The notes beneath the pieces were generated by a model. That model did no database searches. It worked only from the letters and a program-made list of their open reading frames with translations, and had not been told where the DNA came from. The position numbers were made by a program, and so were the translations under genes. Shown here in pieces: positions 1 through 8,297 of a DNA stretch of 64,000 bases. Origin of the DNA: DASXQK01 sp963724385 (GTDB lineage Bacteria > Pseudomonadota > Alphaproteobacteria > Dongiales > Dongiaceae); assembly GCA_963724385.1 (NCBI GenBank), contig CAVRUJ010000002.1:1860001-1924000 (forward strand). Reading direction: 5' to 3'. Every line of letters starts with the position of its first letter. Position 1 is the stretch's first letter.

Positions 1-39
1 CCAGCCGCCAACGCCCAAACGCGCCAACGCCCAAACGCG

Positions 40-1296
40 TCAGCGCGCCGCGCGCCTGCGGCCCCGATAGCCGCCGTAGTGCCGCCCGCCATTGCCGGGC
101 CGGGCGGGCGCAGGGCCATGGCCGCGGGCCGGCGCCGGACTATGGGCGCGGGCCGGCGGCAGCGTGAAGCCGTGGTCGTCGATCACCGAGATCTGCCGGC
201 CGATGAGCTTCTCGATGTCGCGCAGGTAGCTCCGCTCCTCGCCGCCGCAGAAGGAAAGGGCGACGCCGCTGGCGCCCGCGCGCGCCGTGCGCCCGATCCG
301 GTGCACGTAGCTCTCGGGCAGGTTGGGTATCTCGTAGTTCACCACATGGGTGACGCCGTCGATATCGATGCCGCGGGCGGCGATGTCGGTCGCGACCAGC
401 ACGCGGGCGCGGCCGCTGCGCAGGCTCTCCAGCGCCTTCTGGCGCTGGGGCTGGGACTTGTTGCCGTGGATGGCGACCGCATTGACGCCGGCGCGCTCGA
501 GCTGCTCGGCGACGCGGTTGGCGCCATGCTTGGTCCGGGTGAAGACGATGACGCGCTTCAAGGCCGGGTCCTTCAGCACCTCGGCCAGGAGGTCGCGCTT
601 GGCGCCGGAATCGACGAGATAGACGCGCTGATCGACGGTGTCGACCGTGGTCGCCGACGGCGTCACCTCGGCGCGGACCGGATCGGCCAGGATCTCCTGG
701 ACGAGCCGCCCGATATCCGCCGGCATGGTGGCCGAGAAGAACAGGGTCTGACGCTGTTTCGGCAGCGCCTTCACGACGCGCCGCACATCGGGCAGGAAGC
801 CCATGTCCAGCATCCGGTCGGCCTCGTCGAGAACGAAGATCTCGACCGCGTCCAGCCTCAGGTGGCCCTGCTGCATGAGGTCGAGGAGTCGGCCCGGCGT
901 GGCGACGAGGATGTCGAGGCCGCGCGCGAGCGCCGAGACCTGCGGGCCCTGGCCGACGCCGCCGTAGACGGTGGCGTGGCTCAAGCCGGCATGCCGGCCA
1001 TAGGCCTTGAAGCTGGCGCCGATCTGGACGGCCAGCTCGCGCGTCGGGGTCAGGACCAGGGCGCGCATCTTGCGCGACCCGGCCTTGGCCGGCCGGCCTG
1101 CCAGGCGCTGCAGGATCGGCAAGGCGAAGGATGCGGTCTTGCCGGTGCCGGTCTGGGCGATGCCCAGGAGGTCACGCCCGGCGAGAAGGGGAGGAATCGC
1201 CCGGGCCTGGATCGGCGTCGGCGCGACGTAACCCTCGGCGGCGAGCGCGCGAAGCAGCGGCTCGGCCACGCCGAGGTCGGTAAAGGAGGGAGTCAC
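40..1296 (-). CDS. rhlE: DEAD-box ATP-dependent RNA helicase, RhlE type
   Basis: ATP-dependent RNA unwinding and RNP remodelling in the cytoplasm, usually linked to ribosome assembly or the degradosome. The 418-residue product shows the full DEAD-box set in order: Q motif around TPIQ (27-30), Walker A AQTGTGKT (47-54), PTREL (84-88), DEAD (157-160), SAT (188-190) and HRIGRTAR (332-339). The last ~40 residues are a low-complexity Arg/Gly/Pro/Ala tail, common in RhlE and probably an RNA-binding extension. The start is GTG at 1296; no in-frame ATG gives the conserved N-terminal Phe upstream of the Q motif, and the Shine-Dalgarno is weak (purine-rich AGAAAGAA). The 271 bp upstream holds no gene and must contain its promoter, because the next gene upstream ends at 1568 on the same strand. 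Family assignment is firm; RhlE versus other DEAD subfamilies rests on length and tail. Confidence 0.93.
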   Translation of the reverse strand: MTPSFTDLGVAEPLLRALAAEGYVAPTPIQARAIPPLLAGRDLLGIAQTGTGKTASFALPILQRLAGRPAKAGSRKMRALVLTPTRELAVQIGASFKAYGRHAGLSHATVYGGVGQGPQVSALARGLDILVATPGRLLDLMQQGHLRLDAVEIFVLDEADRMLDMGFLPDVRRVVKALPKQRQTLFFSATMPADIGRLVQEILADPVRAEVTPSATTVDTVDQRVYLVDSGAKRDLLAEVLKDPALKRVIVFTRTKHGANRVAEQLERAGVNAVAIHGNKSQPQRQKALESLRSGRARVLVATDIAARGIDIDGVTHVVNYEIPNLPESYVHRIGRTARAGASGVALSFCGGEERSYLRDIEKLIGRQISVIDDHGFTLPPARAHSPAPARGHGPAPARPGNGGRHYGGYRGRRRAAR

Positions 1297-1567
1297 GATG
1301 TAATGATTCTTTCTAAGCCGGGTCGGCCCGCAATTCTAATGCGGCCGCCATGCGGCATTCTTGATCCATCCCTCGCGCGCGGCCGGGACGGTTCTGGTTA
1401 CTGGCGATGGTCTCGGGAATGCCGCAGCCGGGCGGCCGTTCGGCGGGTTTCGCCATGCTGGCCAGGGGCTGCTTCGCGCGATCGCGAGAAATCGTTGCGG
1501 GCGTTAGATGGGGCCTGCCGGTGGATAAGTCAAGCGCAATCGCGGCAAAGCCGCGTGGATGCGCCGA

Positions 1568-3400
1568 TCACGAGGCGATCGCGGGCAGCTCGTGCGGTGG
1601 CTCGGCGACTTGTCCCGGCGTCTGCAGCTGGGGCCGGAACTGGATCCGGAACACCTCGGCGTAGCGGCCGGCCTTGCGCAGCAGCTCTTCGTGCCGGCCG
1701 GACTCGACGATGCGCCCGGCATCGACGACATGGATGCAATCGGCTTGGGTGATGGTGTGCAGCCGGTGGGCGATGACCAAGGTCGTGCGCCCCCGGCAGA
1801 GCCGCGCGATGGCGTCCTGGACGTGGCGTTCAGATTCGCTGTCGAGCGAGGCGGTCGGCTCGTCCAAAAGGATGATCGGCGCGTCCTTGATGAGGGCGCG
1901 GGCGACCGAAACCCGCTGGCGCTGGCCGCCGGAAAGCTGCAGGCCATGCTCGCCCACGGGCGTGTCGTATCCCTCCGGGCAGTCGACGATGAAATCATGG
2001 GCGAAGGCGGCCTTGGCCGCGGCCACGATCTCGTCCTCGGTGGCGCCGGGCCGGCCATAGGCGATGTTCTCGCGGATCGAGCCGCGGAACAGGAAGACGT
2101 CCTGCCCGACATAGGCGATGTTCCGGCGCAGCGACGCGCGGGTGACGGCGGCGATGTCCTGGCCGTCGAGCAGGATCCGGCCGCCGTCCGCGTCATAAAG
2201 CCGCAGCAGCACATTGAACACGGTCGACTTGCCGCCGCCCGACGGCCCGACGAGCGCGGTGACCTGGCCCGGCTCGGCCACAAAGGACATCTGGCGCAGG
2301 ACCGGCTGGTTGTTGCGATAGGAGAAATCGACGCGGGAGAACTCGACCCGCCCGCGGCCCAAGGCAAGCGCGGGCTTGTCCTTGTCCGATTCTTCCGTCG
2401 ACGGCGAATCGAGCAGCTTGAACAGAAGCTCGACCCCGAAGAGTCCGGTGTTGAGATCGATGTTGAGCCGGGCGAGGCGCTTCGCCGGCTCGTAGGCCAG
2501 CAGGAAGGCGGTGGTGAAGGAAGCGAACTCGCCAGGCGCGCCGCCCAGCTTCAGCACGCGGTATCCGGCATAGAGTCCGATCAGGCCGATGGCGAAGCCG
2601 CCCAGGGATTCCATCAGCGGGCTGGAGCGATTGGAGGCCCGGGAGAGCTTGTTGCTGGCGCGCTCGACGGTGTCCACGTCCTGGTAGATGCGCCGGCGCA
2701 TCTCTTCCTCGAGGTTGAAGGCCTTGATCACCCGGAAGCCCTGGATGGTTTCCTGCAGGGTTTCCAGGATGCGCGCGCTGCCTTCGAACTGGCTGCGGGC
2801 GATGTTGCGGACCCGGCGCATCAATTTGCGCAGCACGATGATCGCCGGCGGCGCCACCACGAAGGCGATGAGCGAGAGCACCGGGTCGGCCCAGACCATG
2901 ACCGCGACGAGGCTGATGACCGACAGCAGGTCGCGGGCAAAGGCGGTGATCAGGAGCGTCAGCACGGTGGCAGGCGCGCTGGCGGCATAGCTCATGCGGG
3001 CCATGAAGTCGGTCGAATGCCGGTCGGCGAAATAGCTGACCCCCTCGCGCAGGAGCTTGTCGAACATCAGGCGCTGGTTTTCCGCGGTCACCCGGTTGCC
3101 GAGATAGGAGATCGTCACCGCCTGCCCATAGGTCGCCAGGCCCTTGACGGTGAAGATCGCGAACACCGCGACGCTCAGGAACATGAGCCCGTGGAAGTCC
3201 TTGTAGACATAGGCGCGGTCCACCATCAGGCCGGCGAGCGCCGCGGCGATGCCCTGGCAGGCCGAGGAGAGCGCCATCATGACCACGGTCAGGATGAAGA
3301 GCTTGAGGTGCCTTCGCCCGTAGTCGGCGAACAGCCGGCGCACCAGAGCGCTGCTTTTCTCGGGCGCCGCGCCGGCCTTCGATTTCAGGAAGCGGAACAT
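1568..3400 (-). CDS. ABC transporter, fused permease and ATP-binding (MsbA-like exporter)
   Basis: Half-size ABC exporter of about 610 residues that would dimerise in the inner membrane and export lipid or a hydrophobic substrate. The N-terminal half has about six hydrophobic membrane segments, and the C-terminal half is the nucleotide-binding domain with Walker A GPSGGGKST (about 384-392), the signature LSGGQRQR (about 488) and Walker B IILLDEP (about 505) followed by the switch His in IAHRLHT. I chose the start at 3400 (MFRFLKSK); the reading frame stays open another 38 codons upstream, but those residues are not family-like. Similarity in layout suggests MsbA (lipid A flippase), yet alphaproteobacteria carry several related exporters, so I give no gene symbol. 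It stands alone on the minus strand, with rhlE 272 bp downstream. Confidence 0.88.
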   Translation of the reverse strand: MFRFLKSKAGAAPEKSSALVRRLFADYGRRHLKLFILTVVMMALSSACQGIAAALAGLMVDRAYVYKDFHGLMFLSVAVFAIFTVKGLATYGQAVTISYLGNRVTAENQRLMFDKLLREGVSYFADRHSTDFMARMSYAASAPATVLTLLITAFARDLLSVISLVAVMVWADPVLSLIAFVVAPPAIIVLRKLMRRVRNIARSQFEGSARILETLQETIQGFRVIKAFNLEEEMRRRIYQDVDTVERASNKLSRASNRSSPLMESLGGFAIGLIGLYAGYRVLKLGGAPGEFASFTTAFLLAYEPAKRLARLNIDLNTGLFGVELLFKLLDSPSTEESDKDKPALALGRGRVEFSRVDFSYRNNQPVLRQMSFVAEPGQVTALVGPSGGGKSTVFNVLLRLYDADGGRILLDGQDIAAVTRASLRRNIAYVGQDVFLFRGSIRENIAYGRPGATEDEIVAAAKAAFAHDFIVDCPEGYDTPVGEHGLQLSGGQRQRVSVARALIKDAPIILLDEPTASLDSESERHVQDAIARLCRGRTTLVIAHRLHTITQADCIHVVDAGRIVESGRHEELLRKAGRYAEVFRIQFRPQLQTPGQVAEPPHELPAIAS

Positions 3401-3614
3401 GCGGGCGATGCCGCCAAGCGCGAGGCTCCCGCCCGCATGGGGGCCGGCGAACCGCCGCGTCGGCGAATCTTCTCCTTGAAGTGGATGGCCGAGCCGCTTT
3501 GAATGTGGCCGCAATCCGCCTTGCGGCCTATCATTCGGATGCGAGGAAATCCTGCATGATTGATTCGACGCTGCAACGGCCGATCATCCGCGAGCCGAGC
3601 CCGAGAAGCAAAGC

Positions 3615-4418
3615 ATGATGTTTCCTCGCTACGTGCGCCTATCCCTACCACGGCTCTGGGTGCGCGATATAGTGCATTTTGGCATGAAATCCCACGTCGT
3701 CGGGGGCAACGGCGTGATGAACGTCGCGCCGCTGATCGAGGCGCGCCGGGTCGCGCGCTCGCGCGTCAACCGGACCTCGCTGCTGACCAAGGGCCTGGCG
3801 CTGGTCGCCCGCAACCGGCCCGAGATGCGCCAGTCCTACATCCCCTTCCCGGTGGCGCATCTCTACCAGTACCCGAAGTCGGTGGCGACGATCGTGGTCG
3901 AGCGCGGCTGGCGCGGTGAATCCGCGGTCTTCCTGGACCAGATCCAGGCGCCCGAGGATCTGTCGCTGGCGGAGATCGATGCACTCTATCGCGGCATGCG
4001 CCAGCGCGCGGTCGAGGACGTCGGCGGCTTTCGCCGGCTCATCCGGTTCACCCGCCTGCCGCTACCCATCCGGCGCGGGTTCTGGCGCCTCGGCCTCTAC
4101 GGTTCCGGCTATCTGCATTCGCGGTATTTCGGAACCTTCTCCATCAATTCGATCCCGGCGCCGCGAACCGAGTTCATGCAATCGACCACGCCGATCACCA
4201 TGAGCGTCATCCACGGCTACCTCGAGCCCAACGGGGACATGCCGCTCCAGATCCTGGTCGACCATCGCGTCATCGACGGCATGACCCTGATCCGGATCGC
4301 GCGCGAGCTGGAAACGGTGCTGAACGAACAGGTCGCCGCCGAGCTGTTGCAGAGCGCGGGCCTGCCGGCCGCAGCACCGCCGCCTCGCCGGCGTGCGAGG
4401 CCGGCCGAAGACGCCTGA
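3615..4418 (+). CDS. Stand-alone E2-type (2-oxoacid dehydrogenase / CAT fold) acyltransferase domain protein
   Basis: The 267-residue protein is a catalytic-domain-only relative of dihydrolipoamide acyltransferases (E2). The signature HRVID near residues 217-221 is the HxxxD catalytic motif shared by E2 enzymes and chloramphenicol acetyltransferase. The N-terminus has no lipoyl domain (no DKA-type lysine motif) and no peripheral-subunit-binding domain, so it cannot be a normal E2 core subunit. Stand-alone proteins of this length recur in bacteria, where their acyl acceptor is unknown. The middle part contains RYFGTFSINS and a TTPIT segment that would line the active-site channel. The gene is monocistronic, between two minus-strand genes. 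Start choice: tandem ATG codons at 3615/3618; 3684 is a possible shorter start. The family is clear but the substrate is unknown. Confidence 0.75.
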   Translation: MMFPRYVRLSLPRLWVRDIVHFGMKSHVVGGNGVMNVAPLIEARRVARSRVNRTSLLTKGLALVARNRPEMRQSYIPFPVAHLYQYPKSVATIVVERGWRGESAVFLDQIQAPEDLSLAEIDALYRGMRQRAVEDVGGFRRLIRFTRLPLPIRRGFWRLGLYGSGYLHSRYFGTFSINSIPAPRTEFMQSTTPITMSVIHGYLEPNGDMPLQILVDHRVIDGMTLIRIARELETVLNEQVAAELLQSAGLPAAAPPPRRRARPAEDA

Positions 4419-4445
4419 GCGCGCCGGGCGGGCGCCCGGCTCGGG

Positions 4446-5477
4446 CTATCGCGCGGGCGGCGGCGCGGACGCCAGCCGGGCGGCGATGAAGTCGCGAATC
4501 CGGTAGAGGGCCTTCTCGCTTTCCTCCTGCCGGTCGCCGAAGGCCTGGAAATTGTGGATCATGTGTTCCCAGACCTCGAGCGTGACGTCGGCGCCCTCCC
4601 GCTTGGCCTTGTCGGCATAGGCCCTGATCATGTCGATCAAGATCTCCGATCCGCCCGCCTGGATATAGATCGGCGGGAAGCCGGCGGTGTCCGCATATTG
4701 CGGCGAGAGTTCGGGGTCCTTCGGATCCCGCCCCTTGGCGTACCAGGCGGCCCATCGAGCGACCATGTCCGGGCCGATCAGGTCGTAGGGCGCGTTGGCA
4801 GCCATGCTCGCCCCGCCATTGGCAAGATCGGTCCAGGGCGAGAGGCAGACGGCCGCCGCCGGCATCGGCAGCCTCTCCTGCCGCAAGTGCGCCAACAGGC
4901 TGAGGACGAGGTTGCCCCCCGCAGAATCACCGACGACCGCGAGCTGCGCGGGGGCCGTGCCGCGCCGAAGCAGCCAGCGATAGGCGGCAAGCGCATCTTC
5001 TTGCTGGGCCGGAAAGGGATGCTCGGGCGCCAGCCGGTAAGCGGGCGCGTAGATGGCCGCCCCGGTCCACACCGCGATCAGGACGATGAGCTGGTCGAGG
5101 GATCTGGGATCGAAAGCGAAGCCGCCGCCGTGGAGATAGAGGATCGTCGCCCTCGGCTTCTTGGGCAGGAACCAGCGGCCCGTGACCGGCGCGTCCTCGG
5201 CCGGCAGGATGCGGACATGCTGCAGAAAGGGGATGTCGAAGCGCACCGTATCGAGATACTCCCGCGCGAGGCGGAGGTCGCCGAAGCCGAGCGCGTCGCG
5301 CGTCGCGTTTCGCCAATAGACGACACCCACCTCGAAGAAGATCCGCCAGCCGGGGCGCATCTGCCCGCGCCGGATGCGGCGCGCGAGCGTCCCCCAATAG
5401 GCCCTGGCGAGAACGGCAAGGGCGCGTAGCCGCAGCCACCATCGGCCATGGAGGGTGAAGGTGGGGACATTCCGCAT
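4446..5477 (-). CDS. Alpha/beta hydrolase, hormone-sensitive-lipase-type esterase
   Basis: Carboxylic ester hydrolase of about 343 residues. Visible features are the oxyanion-hole motif HGGGFAF, the nucleophile elbow GDSAGG (catalytic Ser), a candidate Asp in the segment ILIDMI and the catalytic His in HMIHNF, so the HSL-family (type IV esterase) triad is complete. The first ~50 residues are basic and aromatic and may form a lid or membrane-associated helix; I see no cleavable signal peptide. The start at 5477 (MRNVPTF) sits 17 bp after the stop of the upstream GNAT gene; an in-frame ATG at 5555 would overlap that gene and encodes non-homologous sequence. Probably co-transcribed with GNAT. 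The substrate cannot be told from sequence. Confidence 0.87.
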   Translation of the reverse strand: MRNVPTFTLHGRWWLRLRALAVLARAYWGTLARRIRRGQMRPGWRIFFEVGVVYWRNATRDALGFGDLRLAREYLDTVRFDIPFLQHVRILPAEDAPVTGRWFLPKKPRATILYLHGGGFAFDPRSLDQLIVLIAVWTGAAIYAPAYRLAPEHPFPAQQEDALAAYRWLLRRGTAPAQLAVVGDSAGGNLVLSLLAHLRQERLPMPAAAVCLSPWTDLANGGASMAANAPYDLIGPDMVARWAAWYAKGRDPKDPELSPQYADTAGFPPIYIQAGGSEILIDMIRAYADKAKREGADVTLEVWEHMIHNFQAFGDRQEESEKALYRIRDFIAARLASAPPPAR

Positions 5478-5494
5478 CGCCGGCGCGCGGGAGT

Positions 5495-6034
5495 CTACGC
5501 CGATCCCGACGGCGGCGCCGTCAGATCCTTCCAGAAGAACAGCCCCGCCACCCATTGGCCGTCCACCCGGGCATAGCGGGGATGGGTGCCGTAATGGCTA
5601 TAGCCCAGGGACTGATAGAGCTGGATCGCCGCTGCCTGGCTCTCGCGCACGTCGAGATTGAGGACGCTCACGCCCTGGCCGCGCGCCTCATCCTCGACCG
5701 CAAGGGCGATGGCCCGGGCGAGGCCGTGACCGCGGGCCCAGCTGGCGACGAAGTTGGTCATCATCTGGGCCGAATGGGCGCGCGCCTCGTTGTTGCGCGG
5801 ATGGCGCACGAGCTGGGCCGAGCCGGCGATGACGCCGTCCAGCCGTCCGACGAGAAGGCTGCGCTCGGGCACCAGAAGCGCGCCCTTCCAATAGCTCTCC
5901 ATCACCTCCCTGGGCGGGGGTGTCAGCCAGCCGAAGCCGCCGCCGACCCGGATACCGTCCTCGGCCGCCTCGCAGAGCTCGCGAAGGTCGCGGGGGCTGA
6001 ACTTGACCAGCTTCTCGACGGATGTGGTGGCCAT
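5495..6034 (-). CDS. GNAT-family N-acetyltransferase
   Basis: The 179-residue protein carries the GCN5-type fold: after a ~60-residue N-terminal part comes a β-strand-rich centre (SLLVGRLDGVIAGSAQL), then the region corresponding to the acetyl-CoA pyrophosphate loop around ARGHGLARAIALAVEDEARG, and the C-terminal VSVLNLDVRESQAAAIQLYQ segment typical of the family's motif B, ending with a YSHYGTHPRYA stretch. It would transfer acetyl from acetyl-CoA to an unknown amine or protein N-terminus in the cytoplasm. It lies directly downstream of hisH (26 bp) and 17 bp before the esterase gene, on the same strand, so it is probably carried on the same message. A role in histidine synthesis is not implied. 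Confidence 0.82.
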   Translation of the reverse strand: MATTSVEKLVKFSPRDLRELCEAAEDGIRVGGGFGWLTPPPREVMESYWKGALLVPERSLLVGRLDGVIAGSAQLVRHPRNNEARAHSAQMMTNFVASWARGHGLARAIALAVEDEARGQGVSVLNLDVRESQAAAIQLYQSLGYSHYGTHPRYARVDGQWVAGLFFWKDLTAPPSGSA

Positions 6035-6060
6035 GGGATCTCGCTCGGGCCTTTCGCTGT

Positions 6061-6678
6061 TCAGGGACGCCAGGCGAGGAAATTGGCGAGCAGGCGCAGG
6101 CCCGTCGCCTGACTTTTTTCGGGATGGAACTGGACGCCCGCCATGTTGTCGCGCGCGACCGCGGCGGTGAGTGGGCCCGCGTAGTCGCAGCTCGCCAGCA
6201 GATCGGCGGAGTCGGCCAGCCTCAGATGGTAGCTGTGGACGAAATAGCCATGGGCGCCGTCGGCGATGCCGGCGAAAAGCGGATGGGCGCGGGCGAGCGT
6301 CAGCTCGTTCCAGCCCATGTGGGGAATCTTCACCGGGCGCGGGGCGAGATGCACCACCTCGCCGGCGATCCAGCCGAGGCCGGGATGCCGGCCATGTTCG
6401 AGCCCGGCGTCGGCCATCAGCTGCATGCCGACGCAGATGCCGAGGAAGGGCCGGCCGGCGCGATGCACGACCTTCTCCAGCATCTCGATCATGCCGGGCA
6501 GGCGGGCGAGGCCGGCACGGCAGTCGGCGAAGGCGCCCACGCCCGGGAGCACGATGTGCTCCGCGGACGCCAGGTCGGTGGCATCGGCGCTGACCTTGAC
6601 GTCGGCCCCGGCGGCGGCGAGCGCCTTGGCCGCCGAGCGAAGGTTGCCGGAGCCGTAATCGATGACGACGGTGGTCAC
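6061..6678 (-). CDS. hisH: Imidazole glycerol phosphate synthase, glutaminase subunit HisH
   Basis: Class I glutamine amidotransferase subunit (205 aa) that supplies ammonia to HisF for synthesis of imidazole glycerol phosphate in histidine biosynthesis. It begins with the family-typical VIDYGSGNLRS, has the nucleophile elbow GICVGMQL (Cys nucleophile) in the middle, and ends with the His-Glu part of the triad in VQFHPEKSQ. The start codon is GTG at 6678, 22 bp downstream of the hisB stop, so the two genes are an operon. hisA and hisF, which often follow hisH, are absent here; the next gene is a GNAT, meaning the his genes are split in this genome. Confidence 0.96.
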   Translation of the reverse strand: MTTVVIDYGSGNLRSAAKALAAAGADVKVSADATDLASAEHIVLPGVGAFADCRAGLARLPGMIEMLEKVVHRAGRPFLGICVGMQLMADAGLEHGRHPGLGWIAGEVVHLAPRPVKIPHMGWNELTLARAHPLFAGIADGAHGYFVHSYHLRLADSADLLASCDYAGPLTAAVARDNMAGVQFHPEKSQATGLRLLANFLAWRP

Positions 6679-6700
6679 GCTTCCGAGCCCGCGCGGCCGG

Positions 6701-7303
6701 TCAGGAGAGCGAGCCGCCGAGCACGCCCTTGGTCGAGGGCACCGCGTCCGGCCTGCGCGGATCGATTTCGATGGCCGCGCGCAGCGCCTGGGCGAGGCCC
6801 TTGTAGCAGCTCTCCACGATGTGATGGTTGTTCTCGCCGTACAAATTCTCGATGTGGAGGGTGAGCCCCGCGGCTTGCGCGAAGGCCTGGAACCATTCGC
6901 GGAACAGCTCGGTATCCATCTCGCCCAGCTTCGGCTTGGTGAAGGCGACCTTCCAGATCAGGTAGGGCCGGTTGGAGGCGTCGAGGGCGACCCGCGTCAG
7001 GGTCTCGTCCATTGGGATGAGCGCCGCGCCGTAGCGCCGGATGCCGGCGCGGCTGCCCAAGGCCTTGGCCACCGCCTGGCCGATGACGATTCCCGTGTCC
7101 TCGGTGGTGTGGTGGAAATCGATGTGCAGATCGCCCTTCGCTTCCACCTCCAGATCCAGGAGGCCGTGGCGGGCGAGCTGGTCCAGCATATGGTCGAGAA
7201 AGCCGATGCCGGTCGAGATTCGCGAATGGCCCTCGCCGTCGAGATTGACGGCGGCCCGCACCTCGGTCTCCCTGGTCTTGCGCGTCACCTCGGCCTTGCG
7301 CAT
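6701..7303 (-). CDS. hisB: Imidazoleglycerol-phosphate dehydratase HisB
   Basis: Catalyses dehydration of imidazole glycerol phosphate to imidazole acetol phosphate in histidine biosynthesis. The 200-residue protein is the monofunctional form, without the histidinol phosphatase half found in enterobacteria. Diagnostic metal-binding motifs are present in both repeats: GFLDHML, DLHIDFHHTTEDTG near residue 70, and in the second half ENNHHIVES. Length and motifs match the family exactly. ATG start at 7303. It is the first gene of a minus-strand run hisB-hisH-GNAT-esterase; the 70 bp upstream, to the CDF transporter stop at 7374, is the only space for its promoter unless it is read through from the CDF/HlyD pair. 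Confidence 0.97.
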   Translation of the reverse strand: MRKAEVTRKTRETEVRAAVNLDGEGHSRISTGIGFLDHMLDQLARHGLLDLEVEAKGDLHIDFHHTTEDTGIVIGQAVAKALGSRAGIRRYGAALIPMDETLTRVALDASNRPYLIWKVAFTKPKLGEMDTELFREWFQAFAQAAGLTLHIENLYGENNHHIVESCYKGLAQALRAAIEIDPRRPDAVPSTKGVLGGSLS

Positions 7304-7373
7304 GGCGGCAGCCCTCGAAATGGCGGCAGGGTTCTACCAGCATCGCGGGCCCTGCGCCAGAAGGCGCGGTCGC

Positions 7374-8297
7374 TCAGCCCGGGCCGGCCGAGGCCAGGAT
7401 CGAGATGTCGCCGTGCTCGATCTCGGCGAGCAGGGTCTCGCGGATGGCCGAGATCCGCCGGTTCACCTCGCCCATGGCAAGCCCGGACTCGAAGGCAAGG
7501 GTCACCTCGACGAAGACCGCGCGGCCCGACCGGCGCGAGCGCAGCCGCTCCAACCGGTGGAAGTCGGCCGCGTGCCGGGCGAGCGCCCGGTCCACCGCGC
7601 CGCGCACGCTTCTGCCCGCCGACCGGTCCAAGAGATCGGGGATGCATTCGCGCAGGATCCCGATCGCGTTGACGACGATGAAGACGGCGACGAAGACCGA
7701 GCCGATCGCATCGGCCCAGGCCACCACGACCACGTCGGGCGCGAGCGCGGCCGTGGTCAGGGTCACGATCACGAAACAGGAAGCGACGAGCTTGACCGTG
7801 CGGGCCTTGAACTGGGCCAGCATGACGAGGGAACTCTCGCTGCGCACCGCGCGGCGCATGCCGTCCCAGGACGTGAAATTCACCACCACATTGGTGGCGC
7901 CGGTGAGGGCGCCGATGGCGAGCCAGAGGGGCGTGCTCACGTTGCGCTCGCCGGCGACGATCGCCAGGGCGCCGCTGAAGATCCAGGCGGCAGCCGCCAG
8001 CATGCCGCCGCCGATGAGCAGGTTGGCCACCTGCTCCAGCTTGCCGGTGCCGAATTCGAGGTCGGTCAGCTGGCCGCGGTGCAGCCGTCGCATCAGGACA
8101 TAGGCGAAGACCTCGATCGACATCATCAGGCCGCCGCGGATCGATTCGGCGATCACGGTGAGCGAGCCGCCCAGCACCCCCACCAGAACCCAGGTGGTCA
8201 GCATGAAACTGTCGGCGAAGAGCGCGAAGAACAGGGACTGCTCCTCGGCCGCCTGCTCGGGCGTGACCGGCCGCGGGGCGATTTCCACGGCGCTCAT
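7374..8297 (-). CDS. Cation diffusion facilitator (CDF) family transporter
   Basis: An integral membrane protein of 307 residues with about six hydrophobic segments and a C-terminal soluble domain. The membrane segments contain polar and acidic residues (for example D in WADAIGS in the fifth helix) that match the CDF divalent-metal site, and the C-terminal ~80 residues look like the CDF ferredoxin-like cytoplasmic domain with a VEVTLAF strand. By family it would exchange protons for Zn, Fe, Mn or Co to export metal. The start at 8297 overlaps the stop of the upstream HlyD-like gene by ATGA, so the two are translationally coupled. A CDF coupled to an HlyD-type adaptor is not the usual arrangement; metal specificity cannot be read from the sequence. 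Confidence 0.78.
   Translation of the reverse strand: MSAVEIAPRPVTPEQAAEEQSLFFALFADSFMLTTWVLVGVLGGSLTVIAESIRGGLMMSIEVFAYVLMRRLHRGQLTDLEFGTGKLEQVANLLIGGGMLAAAAWIFSGALAIVAGERNVSTPLWLAIGALTGATNVVVNFTSWDGMRRAVRSESSLVMLAQFKARTVKLVASCFVIVTLTTAALAPDVVVVAWADAIGSVFVAVFIVVNAIGILRECIPDLLDRSAGRSVRGAVDRALARHAADFHRLERLRSRRSGRAVFVEVTLAFESGLAMGEVNRRISAIRETLLAEIEHGDISILASAGPG

Noticed and set aside
79..1752. A 557-codon plus-strand open frame opposite rhlE
   Set aside because: It is antisense to a clear DEAD-box helicase, has no family features and arises from GC-rich codon bias; the same reasoning removes hundreds of other long shadow frames in the window.
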